Source: an uncultured Prevotellaceae bacterium
GTDB taxonomy: Bacteria > Bacteroidota > Bacteroidia > Bacteroidales > Bacteroidaceae
Assembly (NCBI GenBank): GCA_902799765.1
Contig: CADCBZ010000018.1
Coordinates: forward strand, 1 to 49,567
Length of the DNA: 49,567 nt
Direction: 5' to 3'
The notes under the pieces are model-generated. The model did not search any database. It was not told where the DNA came from and saw nothing but the letters and a program-made list of their open reading frames with translations. Below are positions 28,322 to 36,950 of this stretch, piece by piece. The position numbers and the translations under genes are program-made. Every line of letters starts with the position of its first letter. The first letter of the stretch is position 1.

Positions 28322-29497
28322 TCACTCCACATACAACACCAGTCCTTTCAGATACTCCCCCTCAGGGTGATAGATATTGATAGGATGATCCGCAGGCTGA
28401 TGCAACTGGTGCAGGATTCTCACCTTGCGCCCTGCCTGGGCAGCAGCCGTAAACACCGCATTGCGGAAATGGTCCTTTGTCACCACCTGTGAACAGCTGA
28501 ACGTAAAGAGGATACCACCTGGTTGAATCTTCTGGAATGCCTTATTGTTCAGACGGGTATAACCTTTCAGCGCGTTATGAAGCGCACCACGGTGTTTGGC
28601 AAAAGCTGGGGGATCAAGAATGATTAGATCATACTGATCACCAGCCTGTTCCAGATATTTGAAGGCATCCTCACAGAAAGCCTGATGACGCTGATCGCCA
28701 GGGAAATTAAGCTCCACATTGCGATTCGTCAGTTCGATGGCCTTAGCACTGCTATCTACAGAATGCACCAACTCTGCCCCACCTCTCATCGCATAAAACG
28801 AGAATCCACCGGTATAACAGAACATATTCAGCACCTTCTTACCTTTGGCAAAGTGCTCCAGCATCGAACGGTTCTCACGCTGATCTACAAAGAATCCTGT
28901 TTTCTGACCACGTAGCCAGTCCACATAGAACTTCAATCCGTTCTCAACAGCCACATTATCTTCCGATCCACCATAGAGAAATCCGTTCTCCATATCGTCC
29001 ATAAACGGCAGCGTGGTCTCACTCTTATAGTAGATATTCTCCAGTCTTCCTCCCATCACCTGTACCAGTTGGGCAGCAATGGCCTTACGGCAAAGGTGCA
29101 TACCGATGCTGTGAGCCTGCATCACAGCAGTTTTACCATAAACGTCAATCACGAGTCCTGGTAGCAGATCACCCTCTCCATGAACCAAGCGGTAGGTGTT
29201 ATTATCTGGATTATCAGCAATGCCGATAGCTTGTCTCATCTTCAAGGCCGAAAGCAGACGTGAAGCCCAGAACTGATCGTCGATGGGCACATCACGGAAA
29301 GAAAGCACTCTCATAGCGATAGAACCTGCCTGATAGTGCCCGATAGCGATGAAATCGCCGTTATTCTTTAATACCCTGACGATCTCACCTTCTTCGATAC
29401 CCTGGTCTGCATGCTGGATGGCACCAGAGAACACCCAGGGATGAAAACGCATCAAACTCTCTTCCTTACCGCGTTTCAGATATATCTGTCTCATCAT
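28322..29497 (-). CDS. rlmI: 23S rRNA m5C1962 methyltransferase-like protein (RlmI family)
   Basis: This SAM-dependent rRNA methyltransferase has about 391 residues. An N-terminal PUA-like domain (QIYLKRGKEESLMRFHPWVFSGAI) is followed by an EEHEE-like segment and a Rossmann domain with FCYTGGFSFYAMRGGA, ILDPPAFAKHR and FSCSQVV. I place the start at ATG 29497 (MMRQIYLK) rather than 29527, because the protein family begins there; this still overlaps the upstream exonuclease by about 30 bp. Target base C1962 is by family analogy. Confidence 0.9.
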   Translation of the reverse strand: MMRQIYLKRGKEESLMRFHPWVFSGAIQHADQGIEEGEIVRVLKNNGDFIAIGHYQAGSIAMRVLSFRDVPIDDQFWASRLLSALKMRQAIGIADNPDNNTYRLVHGEGDLLPGLVIDVYGKTAVMQAHSIGMHLCRKAIAAQLVQVMGGRLENIYYKSETTLPFMDDMENGFLYGGSEDNVAVENGLKFYVDWLRGQKTGFFVDQRENRSMLEHFAKGKKVLNMFCYTGGFSFYAMRGGAELVHSVDSSAKAIELTNRNVELNFPGDQRHQAFCEDAFKYLEQAGDQYDLIILDPPAFAKHRGALHNALKGYTRLNNKAFQKIQPGGILFTFSCSQVVTKDHFRNAVFTAAAQAGRKVRILHQLHQPADHPINIYHPEGEYLKGLVLYVE

Positions 29498-30131
29498 GTT
29501 CTTGCTTGTTTTCTTCTTCTCTGACAACTAGTTCGTAGTCTCCTGATTCCTTCAGTCTTAACAGCTCTTCATAGATGCGGACACACGCCCAGGCATCGAT
29601 GGCGGCATAGACTTTCTGGGTGTCCTTCAGGATATCCCTTTCCCAATTCGACAATCTGTCAGCCTTACTGATACGTTCACCAAACAGGTTCGCATATATC
29701 TTCACCAGACTCTGGTCCTCAATACCTAACTCTCTCACCATATCCTGCAAATCTACGAAGGAACCTGGTTGAAACTCACCCAATTCCCGCAGTGACAGCA
29801 GGTCGTTCTTCCAAGCTAAACCTACCTTCGTCACCGTCTTGTCACCCAACAGCCTGGCCACAGCTGGACACATCCCGATATAGTTCAGGCGGAACAGGAA
29901 GCAAATCGACTGATTCGCCACCTGCAGTAAGGCGCATTTGTAATGTTTACCTTTGGTGAACGACGGACGAGTCTCTGTATCCAGGCCAAGTACAGACTGG
30001 GCCAACAGATAATCCACCGCCGTCTCCGCTTCTGCAGGTGAATTGATGACGACGATCTTGCCTTTGTAGTCGACTCTTCTCAGGGTGGCAATCGTAGGCT
30101 TGTCGAACTTGTTATATATCAACTTTTTCAT
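29466..30131 (-). CDS. DEDDy 3'-5' exonuclease domain protein
   Basis: The 221-residue protein starts at ATG 30131 (MKKLIYNKF); GTG/ATG codons further up lie beside a -7 element. Exo I is VLGLDTETRPSF, Exo II is LAWKNDLLSL, and Exo III is VYAAIDAWACVRIY with Tyr and Asp, so it is of the RNase D/WRN-like DEDDy class. It may act on structured RNA or DNA ends; the substrate is not evident. It is first in the minus-strand unit rlmI-tilS-galE and divergent from ftsK. Confidence 0.88.
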   Translation of the reverse strand: MKKLIYNKFDKPTIATLRRVDYKGKIVVINSPAEAETAVDYLLAQSVLGLDTETRPSFTKGKHYKCALLQVANQSICFLFRLNYIGMCPAVARLLGDKTVTKVGLAWKNDLLSLRELGEFQPGSFVDLQDMVRELGIEDQSLVKIYANLFGERISKADRLSNWERDILKDTQKVYAAIDAWACVRIYEELLRLKESGDYELVVREEENKQEHDETDISETR

Positions 30132-30140
30132 TTCTTGGTG

Positions 30141-30148
30141 CAAAAATA
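30141..30148 (-). promoter_or_regulatory. -7 element for the exonuclease-rlmI-tilS-galE unit
   Basis: TATTTTTG on the minus strand fits TAnnTTTG and lies 10 bp from the exonuclease ATG. No consensus TTTG is seen at the expected distance. A dyad TCATCA/TGATGA (30157-30162, 30168-30173) lies between it and the ftsK promoter. Confidence 0.5.
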
Positions 30149-30165
30149 CAAAAAAATCATCATTT

Positions 30166-30199
30166 TTTGATGAAATCTAAGTTTTTTCGACTACTTTTG
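30166..30199 (+). promoter_or_regulatory. promoter for ftsK
   Basis: TACTTTTG (30192-30199) fits the -7 element, with TTTG (30166-30169) 22 bp upstream, slightly longer than the usual 20. The ATG is 27 bp downstream. Confidence 0.6.
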
Positions 30200-30225
30200 C
30201 AACAAAATTGTGAAATAAGACAGAT

Positions 30226-32694
30226 ATGGCTAAGAAAAAGAGTGAGTCTAAGTCAAAAAATAGTGGCTTTAACCTGACAAATGTTTTAGGATTCAAAGAT
30301 ATTTTCCATAACGAAAAGCTGAACTTCGTACTCGGCTGTATCCTCGTGTGTGTGGCTATCTACCTCATCCTGGCTTTCATCTCCTACTTCTCTACGGGAG
30401 CTGCTGACCAGAGTCTGATAGAAGACCCTCGCGATGGTGAAGTGCTGAATGCCCATCATGAGTTCAGTAACACCTGTGGCAGCATTGGCTCCTACGCTTC
30501 ATGGTTTTTCATCAAGCGCTGTTTCGGCCTGCCCGCTTTTCTCATCCCTGTCTTCATCCTCTTATTAGGCACCAATCTTATCCGTGCCTTCAAGGTCAAC
30601 CTGCTCAAGTGGTTCCTCTCCTTGATGATCCTGATGATATGGGCTTCCATCACTTTGGCTAAGTTCCTGGCACCCTTTATGACGGATGCCTGGTTCAATC
30701 CGGGTGGCGATCATGGTGCCTATATCTGTCAGTATATCGAGAATCTCGTAGGTTCGCCTGGTCTGACAGCTCTCCTCGTGCTGACAGCCCTCGCCTTCCT
30801 AACTTATATCAGTGCTGAGACCATCTTCTTCGTTCGTAAGATTTTAAATCCTACCAGATTCATCGACAAGGTAAAGTTCAAGATTACCAACAATGATCCT
30901 GAAGAGAAAGCCTATTCCTACGAACAGCAGATTGTTGACGAAGAGGAACCAGAAGAAGAACCTATGGTCTTCGACGATCCAGCCCCGCAGCAAGTAGAGT
31001 TTCAGGAAAACAATAAGGCAGTCGTTATTGATCCTGTTTATACGCAGCAGCCTGAGAAGCCCGCTGCCCCAATCGCTCCTGCCGCTGCCGACAAAGTTGA
31101 TATGGAAATCGAGGTGGCTGAGGGTGAAGCTGCTGCCGACGCGATGACGGTGGCCCCTGCCCTTGAGGATCTGGAACCCTACGACCCCAAGCGCGACCTC
31201 GAGAACTACAAGTATCCGACGCTCGACCTACTGAAGAAATACGATAACGATGGTAAGCCCTATATTGATATGGACGAGCAGAACGCCAACAAGAACCGCA
31301 TCGTGGAGGTGCTCCGTACCTTTGGTGTCGAGATCTCCAGCATCAAGGCTACCGTTGGTCCTACCATCACCCTCTACGAGATCACCCTCGCCGCTGGTGT
31401 CCGTATCTCAAAGATCCGTTCACTTGAAGATGATATTGCCCTGTCGCTCTCAGCCCTCGGCATCCGTATCATCGCGCCGATTCCTGGTAAGGGAACGGTG
31501 GGTATCGAGGTTCCAAATGCCAAACCCAGCGTGGTATCGATGGAATCCATCCTTAACTCCAAGAAATTCCAAGAGACTACGATGGAGCTGCCCTGTGCCA
31601 TGGGTAAGACCATTACCAATGAGGTATTCATGTTCGACTTGGCCAAAGCGCCTCACCTTCTCGTGGCTGGTGCCACAGGTCAAGGTAAGTCTGTCGGCCT
31701 GAATGCCATCCTCACCTCTTTATTATATAAGAAGCATCCAGCAGAGATGAAGATTGTGCTCGTCGATCCCAAGATGGTGGAATTCAGCGTCTATAAGACT
31801 ATCGAGCGTCATTTCCTGGCGGCCCTTCCTGAAGAGGTGGATAGTCCGATCATCACCGATACCACAAAGGTGGTTCGCACCCTGAATTCACTCTGTGTGG
31901 AGATGGATGCCCGTTACGAGCTGCTGATGGCTGCTGGTGAGCGTAACATCAAGGATTATAACAAGAAATTCAAAGAACGCAAGCTCAACCCAGAGAAGGG
32001 ACATCGTTATATGCCTTACATCGTGGTGGTCATCGATGAGTATGGTGATCTGATCATGACAGCTGGTAAGGAGATTGAACTGCCCATCGCCCGTATCGCC
32101 CAGAAGGCACGTGCTGTGGGTATCCACATGATCATCGCCACCCAGCGTCCTACCACAAACATCATCACTGGTACCATCAAGGCCAACTTCCCAGGACGTA
32201 TTGCCTTCAAGGTCAGCCAGGGTATCGACTCTAAGACCATTCTCGACCGTATGGGTGCCAACCAGCTCATTGGTCGTGGTGATATGCTCTATCTGCAGGG
32301 CAACGATCCTATCCGTGTACAGTGTGCCTTCGTTGACACACCTGAGGTGGTGGATATTAACAATTTCATTGCTTCACAGCAGGGCTATGGCGCACCTTAC
32401 GAACTGCCAGAGCCGAAGATGGAAGAAAGCGACATGGGTGGTGAGTCTGCTGATGTCGATCTCACCCATCTCGATCCCCTCTTCGAGGATGCAGCCCGTC
32501 TGATTGTCAGCAACCAGAGTGGTTCCACCTCTCTCATCCAACGAAAGTTCGCCATCGGCTACAATCGTGCGGGCCGTCTGATGGATCAGTTGGAGAAGGC
32601 TGGTGTGGTAGGTGCCGCTATGGGCAGCAAGCCGCGTGAGGTGATGGTTCTCGACGAAGTCAGCCTGAACAACCTGTTGAGTAATCTTAAGTAA
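30226..32694 (+). CDS. ftsK: DNA translocase FtsK/SpoIIIE
   Basis: The 822-residue division-septum protein pumps DNA and helps resolve chromosome dimers. The N-terminus has about four membrane helices within residues 35-205. An acidic and Ala/Pro-rich linker spans ~225-320, then comes the motor. Walker A is GATGQGKSVGLN (about residue 483), Walker B is YIVVVIDEYGDLI. The C-terminal ~65 residues form the winged-helix gamma domain (TSLIQRKFAIGYNRAGRLMD). It has its own promoter, and a LolA-like gene follows 25 bp downstream. Confidence 0.97.
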   Translation: MAKKKSESKSKNSGFNLTNVLGFKDIFHNEKLNFVLGCILVCVAIYLILAFISYFSTGAADQSLIEDPRDGEVLNAHHEFSNTCGSIGSYASWFFIKRCFGLPAFLIPVFILLLGTNLIRAFKVNLLKWFLSLMILMIWASITLAKFLAPFMTDAWFNPGGDHGAYICQYIENLVGSPGLTALLVLTALAFLTYISAETIFFVRKILNPTRFIDKVKFKITNNDPEEKAYSYEQQIVDEEEPEEEPMVFDDPAPQQVEFQENNKAVVIDPVYTQQPEKPAAPIAPAAADKVDMEIEVAEGEAAADAMTVAPALEDLEPYDPKRDLENYKYPTLDLLKKYDNDGKPYIDMDEQNANKNRIVEVLRTFGVEISSIKATVGPTITLYEITLAAGVRISKIRSLEDDIALSLSALGIRIIAPIPGKGTVGIEVPNAKPSVVSMESILNSKKFQETTMELPCAMGKTITNEVFMFDLAKAPHLLVAGATGQGKSVGLNAILTSLLYKKHPAEMKIVLVDPKMVEFSVYKTIERHFLAALPEEVDSPIITDTTKVVRTLNSLCVEMDARYELLMAAGERNIKDYNKKFKERKLNPEKGHRYMPYIVVVIDEYGDLIMTAGKEIELPIARIAQKARAVGIHMIIATQRPTTNIITGTIKANFPGRIAFKVSQGIDSKTILDRMGANQLIGRGDMLYLQGNDPIRVQCAFVDTPEVVDINNFIASQQGYGAPYELPEPKMEESDMGGESADVDLTHLDPLFEDAARLIVSNQSGSTSLIQRKFAIGYNRAGRLMDQLEKAGVVGAAMGSKPREVMVLDEVSLNNLLSNLK

Positions 32695-32719
32695 AAGACA
32701 AAATAAGGTAAAAAGAGAA

Positions 32720-33316
32720 ATGAAAAAGATTTGTTTTCTGATTCTGGCGGCACTCATCAGTACCGTCTCTATGGCACAGACCGCTAAGAGCGTGCTCGAT
32801 AAAGCAGCGGCCAACATCACAGTGAAAGATGGCATCAAGGCCAACTTCAAAATGGTGGGAGGCATCGGCAATGCCACAGGCACCATCCTCATCAAAGGAA
32901 AGAAATTCCACGCCACCACCCATAAAGCTATCGTCTGGTTTGACGGCAAGACCATGTGGACCTATATGAAAGACAACGAGGAAGTCAACGTCAGCAATCC
33001 TTCGGAGGCGCAGCTGCAGGCCATCAACCCCTACAACTTCATCAACCTCTATAAGAGCGGCTACACCAGTACCCTCAACAGTACGGGCAATGCCTACGTA
33101 GTTCACCTGACTTCTACCGCGAAAGATCAGAAAATCAAGGAACTCTTCATCACCATCGACAAGCAGAGCTATCATCCCACGAAGGTGAAGCTCCTGCAGG
33201 GAAAGAGCTGGACTGAATTCGACATCTCTAATCTCTCGAAGGCGAAACTTGCCGACTCAGAGTTCCGTTTCAATGCCAAGGACTTCCCCAAGGCAGAGGT
33301 CATCGATCTGCGATAA
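32720..33316 (+). CDS. LolA-like outer-membrane lipoprotein carrier protein
   Basis: The 198-residue protein has a signal peptide ending near STVSMAQ. The rest has the LolA-like open beta-barrel pattern: KANFKMVGG, TGTILIKGKKFHATT, IVWFDGKTMWTYMKDNEEV. LolA carries lipoproteins across the periplasm. In Bacteroidetes, LolA-like proteins often follow ftsK, as here. Whether this one is the main LolA is not shown by sequence. Confidence 0.85.
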   Translation: MKKICFLILAALISTVSMAQTAKSVLDKAAANITVKDGIKANFKMVGGIGNATGTILIKGKKFHATTHKAIVWFDGKTMWTYMKDNEEVNVSNPSEAQLQAINPYNFINLYKSGYTSTLNSTGNAYVVHLTSTAKDQKIKELFITIDKQSYHPTKVKLLQGKSWTEFDISNLSKAKLADSEFRFNAKDFPKAEVIDLR

Positions 33317-33331
33317 CACCTCACAGACCTC

Positions 33332-34813
33332 ATGAACAGATTCCAGCTATATCAGCTCCTGCGCAGGAACAATCGTCTGAGCACAAGGCGCAGTCCGCTG
33401 TTTGAACAGAGTAAATGGGCAAAGGCACTTCTCTACTTCGTAGGGGCACTCTTCGCCCTTTACCTTATTATATATGGTATCATCATCGCGATGACTGCCG
33501 ATGGCTATGCAGGTGTGATGGTATCGATGATGCCCTTCATCCTCATCATCGACTATCTGCTGCGCTTCATCTTCCAGACCACGCCTGGTGTGATGGTGAA
33601 ACCCTATATCCTGCAGCCGATCTCGCGTTATACGGCCATCGAGTGTTTCCTCATCTCTTCCCACTTCAGCGGCTATAACTTCCTGTGGCTCGCCATGTTC
33701 CTGCCCTACTCAATCATCATCCTCATAGCGGGAGCAGGCTTCTGGCCAGTACTGATAGAGCTTGTGGGTTGTCAGCTGTTCATCATGCTCAACAGTCAGA
33801 TCTATCTGTTCTTCCGCACATTCATCAATCGCAACGTCCTGTGGTTCCTCGCCTCCATGGTGTTCTATATGCTGTTCTTCTGGCCGTTGCTGATAAAGTT
33901 CAATGCTGACACCTTTGGTAAGATGCTCGACCTCTATGCCACCTTCGGGCGCAGCGGTTGGCTTCTGCCAGTCCTGATCGTCTGTCTCGTCGGACTCTTC
34001 TTCGTTAACCGCTATCTCCAGTTCAGATTTATTTACGAGGAGATTTCCAAAAAGAAGGAGCGCGCCCTGAAGCATATCTCGCAGTTCGGCTTCCTCAACC
34101 GTTTCGGATTGATTGGCGAATACCTGAAGATAGAGATCAAGTCGAACATGCGCAACAAGGCCATGCGGAGCCGTTGTATCTTGAGTCTGTCAATGATTGT
34201 CGTCTTCTCATCGCTTACGGCCTATACAGATATCTATAACAGCACGTTCATGACCAACTTCTGGTGCATCTACTGCTTTGCGCTCTTCAGCGTCACCTCA
34301 CTGACGAAGTTCATGGGACAGGAGGGCAACTACATCGACCTGCTGATGTTGCATGAGGAGAACATCATCGCCCTGCTCAAAGCCAAGTTCTGGTTCTACA
34401 CCTTTGCCCTGCTCATCCCCTTCCTCATCATGTTGCCAGCCGTCTTCAAAGGCAAGTTCACCTGGCTCATGATCTTCGCCTATATGAGTCTCGCTGCAGG
34501 ACTGGTCCACTTCATCCTCTTCCAACTGGCAGTCTATAACAAACAGACCATTCCCCTTCAGCTGAAGATCACCAGTGGTTCCAACATCGAAAACGGATGG
34601 CAGCTCGTCATCGAGATGCTGGCACTCTGCGCACCAGGCATCATCGTCAGCACAGGCTTTGTGCTGGCAGGCGAGACCCCCACTTACATCTTCATGATTC
34701 TGCTGGGTCTGGCATTGGTTTTCCTGCATCCGCTGTGGATCCGAAACATCTATCAGCGCATGATGAAACGCCGTTATGAGAACCTTGAGGGCTTCCATAC
34801 CACCCGTCAATAG
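33332..34813 (+). CDS. DUF5687-family ABC-2-like membrane permease
   Basis: The 493-residue polytopic membrane protein has about ten to twelve hydrophobic segments. MNRFQLYQLLRRNNRLSTRR at the start and the inner segment YLKIEIKSNMRNKAMRSRC fit my memory of DUF5687, permease-like proteins usually paired with an ABC ATPase. No ATPase gene follows; the next element is a tRNA gene. The start lies 15 bp after the LolA-like stop, so it may be co-transcribed with ftsK-lolA. The substrate is unknown. Confidence 0.75.
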   Translation: MNRFQLYQLLRRNNRLSTRRSPLFEQSKWAKALLYFVGALFALYLIIYGIIIAMTADGYAGVMVSMMPFILIIDYLLRFIFQTTPGVMVKPYILQPISRYTAIECFLISSHFSGYNFLWLAMFLPYSIIILIAGAGFWPVLIELVGCQLFIMLNSQIYLFFRTFINRNVLWFLASMVFYMLFFWPLLIKFNADTFGKMLDLYATFGRSGWLLPVLIVCLVGLFFVNRYLQFRFIYEEISKKKERALKHISQFGFLNRFGLIGEYLKIEIKSNMRNKAMRSRCILSLSMIVVFSSLTAYTDIYNSTFMTNFWCIYCFALFSVTSLTKFMGQEGNYIDLLMLHEENIIALLKAKFWFYTFALLIPFLIMLPAVFKGKFTWLMIFAYMSLAAGLVHFILFQLAVYNKQTIPLQLKITSGSNIENGWQLVIEMLALCAPGIIVSTGFVLAGETPTYIFMILLGLALVFLHPLWIRNIYQRMMKRRYENLEGFHTTRQ

Positions 34814-34862
34814 GGTAAAATGCCCATAAATACAACTTTTTTGAAAGAAATTCCATAAAAAG

Positions 34863-34894
34863 TTTGGTGGTTTCAGAAAAAGTGTGTACCTTTG
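34863..34894 (+). promoter_or_regulatory. perfect promoter for tRNA-Lys
   Basis: TTTG (34863-34866), exactly 20 bp, then TACCTTTG (34887-34894). The surrounding bases (GTTTGGTGGT, CTTTGCACCCGCAAA) are shared with the tRNA-Thr promoter at 36724. Confidence 0.92.
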
Positions 34895-34915
34895 CACCCG
34901 CAAACGAGAAAGGAT

Positions 34916-34988
34916 GCACCCGTAGCTCAGTTGGTAGAGCACCTGACTCTTAATCAGGGTGTCCAGGGTTCGAGCCCCTGCGGGTGTA
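34916..34988 (+). tRNA. tRNA-Lys (CTT)
   Basis: This is a 73-nt cloverleaf. Acceptor GCACCCG pairs with CGGGTGT (first pair G-U). D-loop AGCTCAGTTGGTAGAGC, anticodon stem CCTGA/TCAGG with loop CTCTTAA (anticodon CTT), T-arm loop GGTTCGAGCCCC. Discriminator A; CCA is not encoded. Confidence 0.97.
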
Positions 34989-34990
34989 CA

Positions 34991-35018
34991 AAAGAGAGGT
35001 TTTCACCTCTCTTTTTTT
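34991..35018 (+). terminator. terminator after tRNA-Lys
   Basis: AAAGAGAGGT (34991-35000) and ACCTCTCTTT (35005-35014) form a perfect 10-bp stem with loop TTTC. A T run extends to 35018 and merges with the stop of the convergent gene. Confidence 0.93.
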
Positions 35019-35805
35019 ATTGCTGAACCTTAATATATACGCCGTCGAAGGCGACACCCATGCCGAAACATCCTAGCGTGCTATAGGGCGTGGTCGTCTT
35101 CAACACCACGAACTTCTTGAAGAAATGGGCACTGAAGCCATAGCCGCAGTCATTGACATTCTCATAATTGAAATAGTCGTGTGTTCCTTCGCCCAGTACT
35201 GCAGGACGGTCAGGTTCACTCTTTCCCTCAGCGATATTGCCAGGCGCATTGCTCACCTCGAAATGCAACTTATACTTGCCAGCGCCACGGAACTTCACGT
35301 TGCCGCCCATCATTGAATTATAACGGGGATTCCAGATGGAATAAGCATATTCACGTCCGATGTTCTGCGGATCCTCGTAGTCAAGATAATCAGTTACATT
35401 GATAGGTCCGGTTATCGCATCATCATTCCAACTGAAATTCTTCATTGGCAGCGATTTCTCTGTCCTCGGATTCGTCCAGGTGCCTTCTGAGATATAGGTC
35501 GGTTCGTTTTCTTCCTCTACGATTTTAAACATCATCGTTCCTGTGATGGTGCCGTCGCTTTGGTATTCTTTCAGATAATACCAGCCATCTTCCGTTGGTG
35601 CTCCAACTACTAAGATGGGCGCAGGGTTCTTCGCCTTGGGATAGAATATCTCACCCACTGCGATCTCATCACCGTTCACGGCGAACTTCAACCTGACGGG
35701 AATCTTGTCACCCAGTGTCCCCTCAAAACTATACTCTCCTAAAACGTCAGCCTGTGCAGCCATTGCAAACAACAGGGAGAAAAACAAAAATACTTTCTTC
35801 ATCAT
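35017..35805 (-). CDS. hypothetical secreted protein
   Basis: I do not recognise a family. The 262-residue protein has a signal peptide ending near MAAQADV and no other membrane segment. The mature part looks beta-rich (GEYSFEGTLGDKIPVRLKF, DGWYYLKEY, GKYKLHFEVSNAP). It is Asp/Tyr/Gly-rich, with few Cys, and has no lipobox. It lies 7 bp after the aldose-epimerase-like gene on the same strand, so the two are probably co-transcribed. Confidence 0.7.
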   Translation of the reverse strand: MMKKVFLFFSLLFAMAAQADVLGEYSFEGTLGDKIPVRLKFAVNGDEIAVGEIFYPKAKNPAPILVVGAPTEDGWYYLKEYQSDGTITGTMMFKIVEEENEPTYISEGTWTNPRTEKSLPMKNFSWNDDAITGPINVTDYLDYEDPQNIGREYAYSIWNPRYNSMMGGNVKFRGAGKYKLHFEVSNAPGNIAEGKSEPDRPAVLGEGTHDYFNYENVNDCGYGFSAHFFKKFVVLKTTTPYSTLGCFGMGVAFDGVYIKVQQ

Positions 35806-35812
35806 GTATGAT

Positions 35813-36673
35813 TTATCCGATAGTAATGGTATAACGACTCATGAATGAGGCACCTGGCAACAGATGGTTCATCAGTGGCTTGTCCTTAAACTCCCCATCA
35901 AATCCCCTTGGATCGCCTAAACCGTACCATGGTTCTATGCATACGAAGGGTGCCTGCTTGTCATACGGACTCCAGAAGGCGCAAACAGGTGTCTTATAGT
36001 CAACCGTCACTGCGGGCTCACCGTTAGTATCCATCAGCATGGCGCGATGGGTCTGACACTTATGTATCTTCACCGAGTCATTGCGGAACAGGTTGTTGTT
36101 AATCTCCATGATACCACTGTCAGCCTCCAACGGCACTTCCACCATGTCGTTGCTGCCATCGGCATAGCTCTTCAGCGAATCCATCGGCTCCTCGTTATCA
36201 AGCTTGATCATACCGTCCAGTTTTCCGCTGGGCATGTTGAAGGCAGGGTGCCCGCCAATCTGGAAGTGAATCTCCTTGGTGTCTGTGTTCTCCACGTGCC
36301 AGATCACGTGTATCTTGTTGCCTTCCAGTCTGTAGCTGATAGCCAGGTTAAAGCGGTAAGGATACACCTTCAGCGTCTCCTCACTCTCGTGCAGTGCCAG
36401 TGTTACCTGGTTCTCAGCCTGTTTCACAACGGTAAACTCCGTGTCGCGTGCAAATCCATGTCTGGGCAGATGATACTCCTGTCCATCTACACGATAGGTG
36501 TCGTTGTTCACGCTACACACGATGGGGAAAAGGATGGGCGAATGCCTGGGCCACAGGTCTCCTGCCTGCCACATATACTCCCTACCCTCATTGTCTTTCA
36601 CACTCTGGAGTTCTGCTCCCATCTCAGCGACCTTAATCGCCAACAGTTCATTCTTCAGTTCAATCATAGTCAT
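35813..36673 (-). CDS. aldose 1-epimerase-family protein (galactose-mutarotase-like)
   Basis: The 286-residue cytoplasmic beta-sandwich protein is related to the LACX/YeaD type of mutarotases. Motifs: RHSPILFPIVCSVNNDTY, LPRHGFARDTEF with the first active-site His, FQIGGHPAFN with the second, and a late Glu in VCIEPWYGLGDP. It probably converts alpha- and beta-anomers of a sugar or sugar phosphate; which one is unclear. ATG 36667 (MIELKNELL) is an alternative start. Its start faces the tRNA-Thr promoter. Confidence 0.85.
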   Translation of the reverse strand: MTMIELKNELLAIKVAEMGAELQSVKDNEGREYMWQAGDLWPRHSPILFPIVCSVNNDTYRVDGQEYHLPRHGFARDTEFTVVKQAENQVTLALHESEETLKVYPYRFNLAISYRLEGNKIHVIWHVENTDTKEIHFQIGGHPAFNMPSGKLDGMIKLDNEEPMDSLKSYADGSNDMVEVPLEADSGIMEINNNLFRNDSVKIHKCQTHRAMLMDTNGEPAVTVDYKTPVCAFWSPYDKQAPFVCIEPWYGLGDPRGFDGEFKDKPLMNHLLPGASFMSRYTITIG

Positions 36674-36723
36674 TTATAGTTTTAAAAAAATTAATACATC
36701 AGTAAAAAAAGTGGGTCCTAAGT

Positions 36724-36755
36724 TTGGTGGTATCATAAAAAATGCCTACCTTTGC
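36724..36755 (+). promoter_or_regulatory. perfect promoter for tRNA-Thr and tRNA-Gly
   Basis: TTTG (36724-36727), exactly 20 bp, then TACCTTTG (36748-36755), nearly identical in flanks to the tRNA-Lys promoter. tRNA-Thr starts 13 bp downstream. Confidence 0.92.
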
Positions 36756-36767
36756 ACCCGCAAATCG

Positions 36768-36839
<72 letters not shown>

Positions 36840-36875
36840 CAGATTTTAAAAACCTACATTTCAAAGACACTTATT

Positions 36876-36946
36876 GCGGAATTAGCACATCGGTAGTGCA
36901 CGGGCTTCCCAAGCCTGGGAGGCGGGTTCGATTCCCGTATTCCGCT
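36876..36946 (+). tRNA. tRNA-Gly (CCC)
   Basis: This is a 71-nt cloverleaf. Acceptor GCGGAAT pairs with ATTCCGC. Anticodon stem CGGGC/GCCTG with loop TTCCCAA gives anticodon CCC. It lies 36 bp after tRNA-Thr, probably on the same transcript, and is followed by a short T run. Confidence 0.96.
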
Positions 36947-36950
36947 CTTT

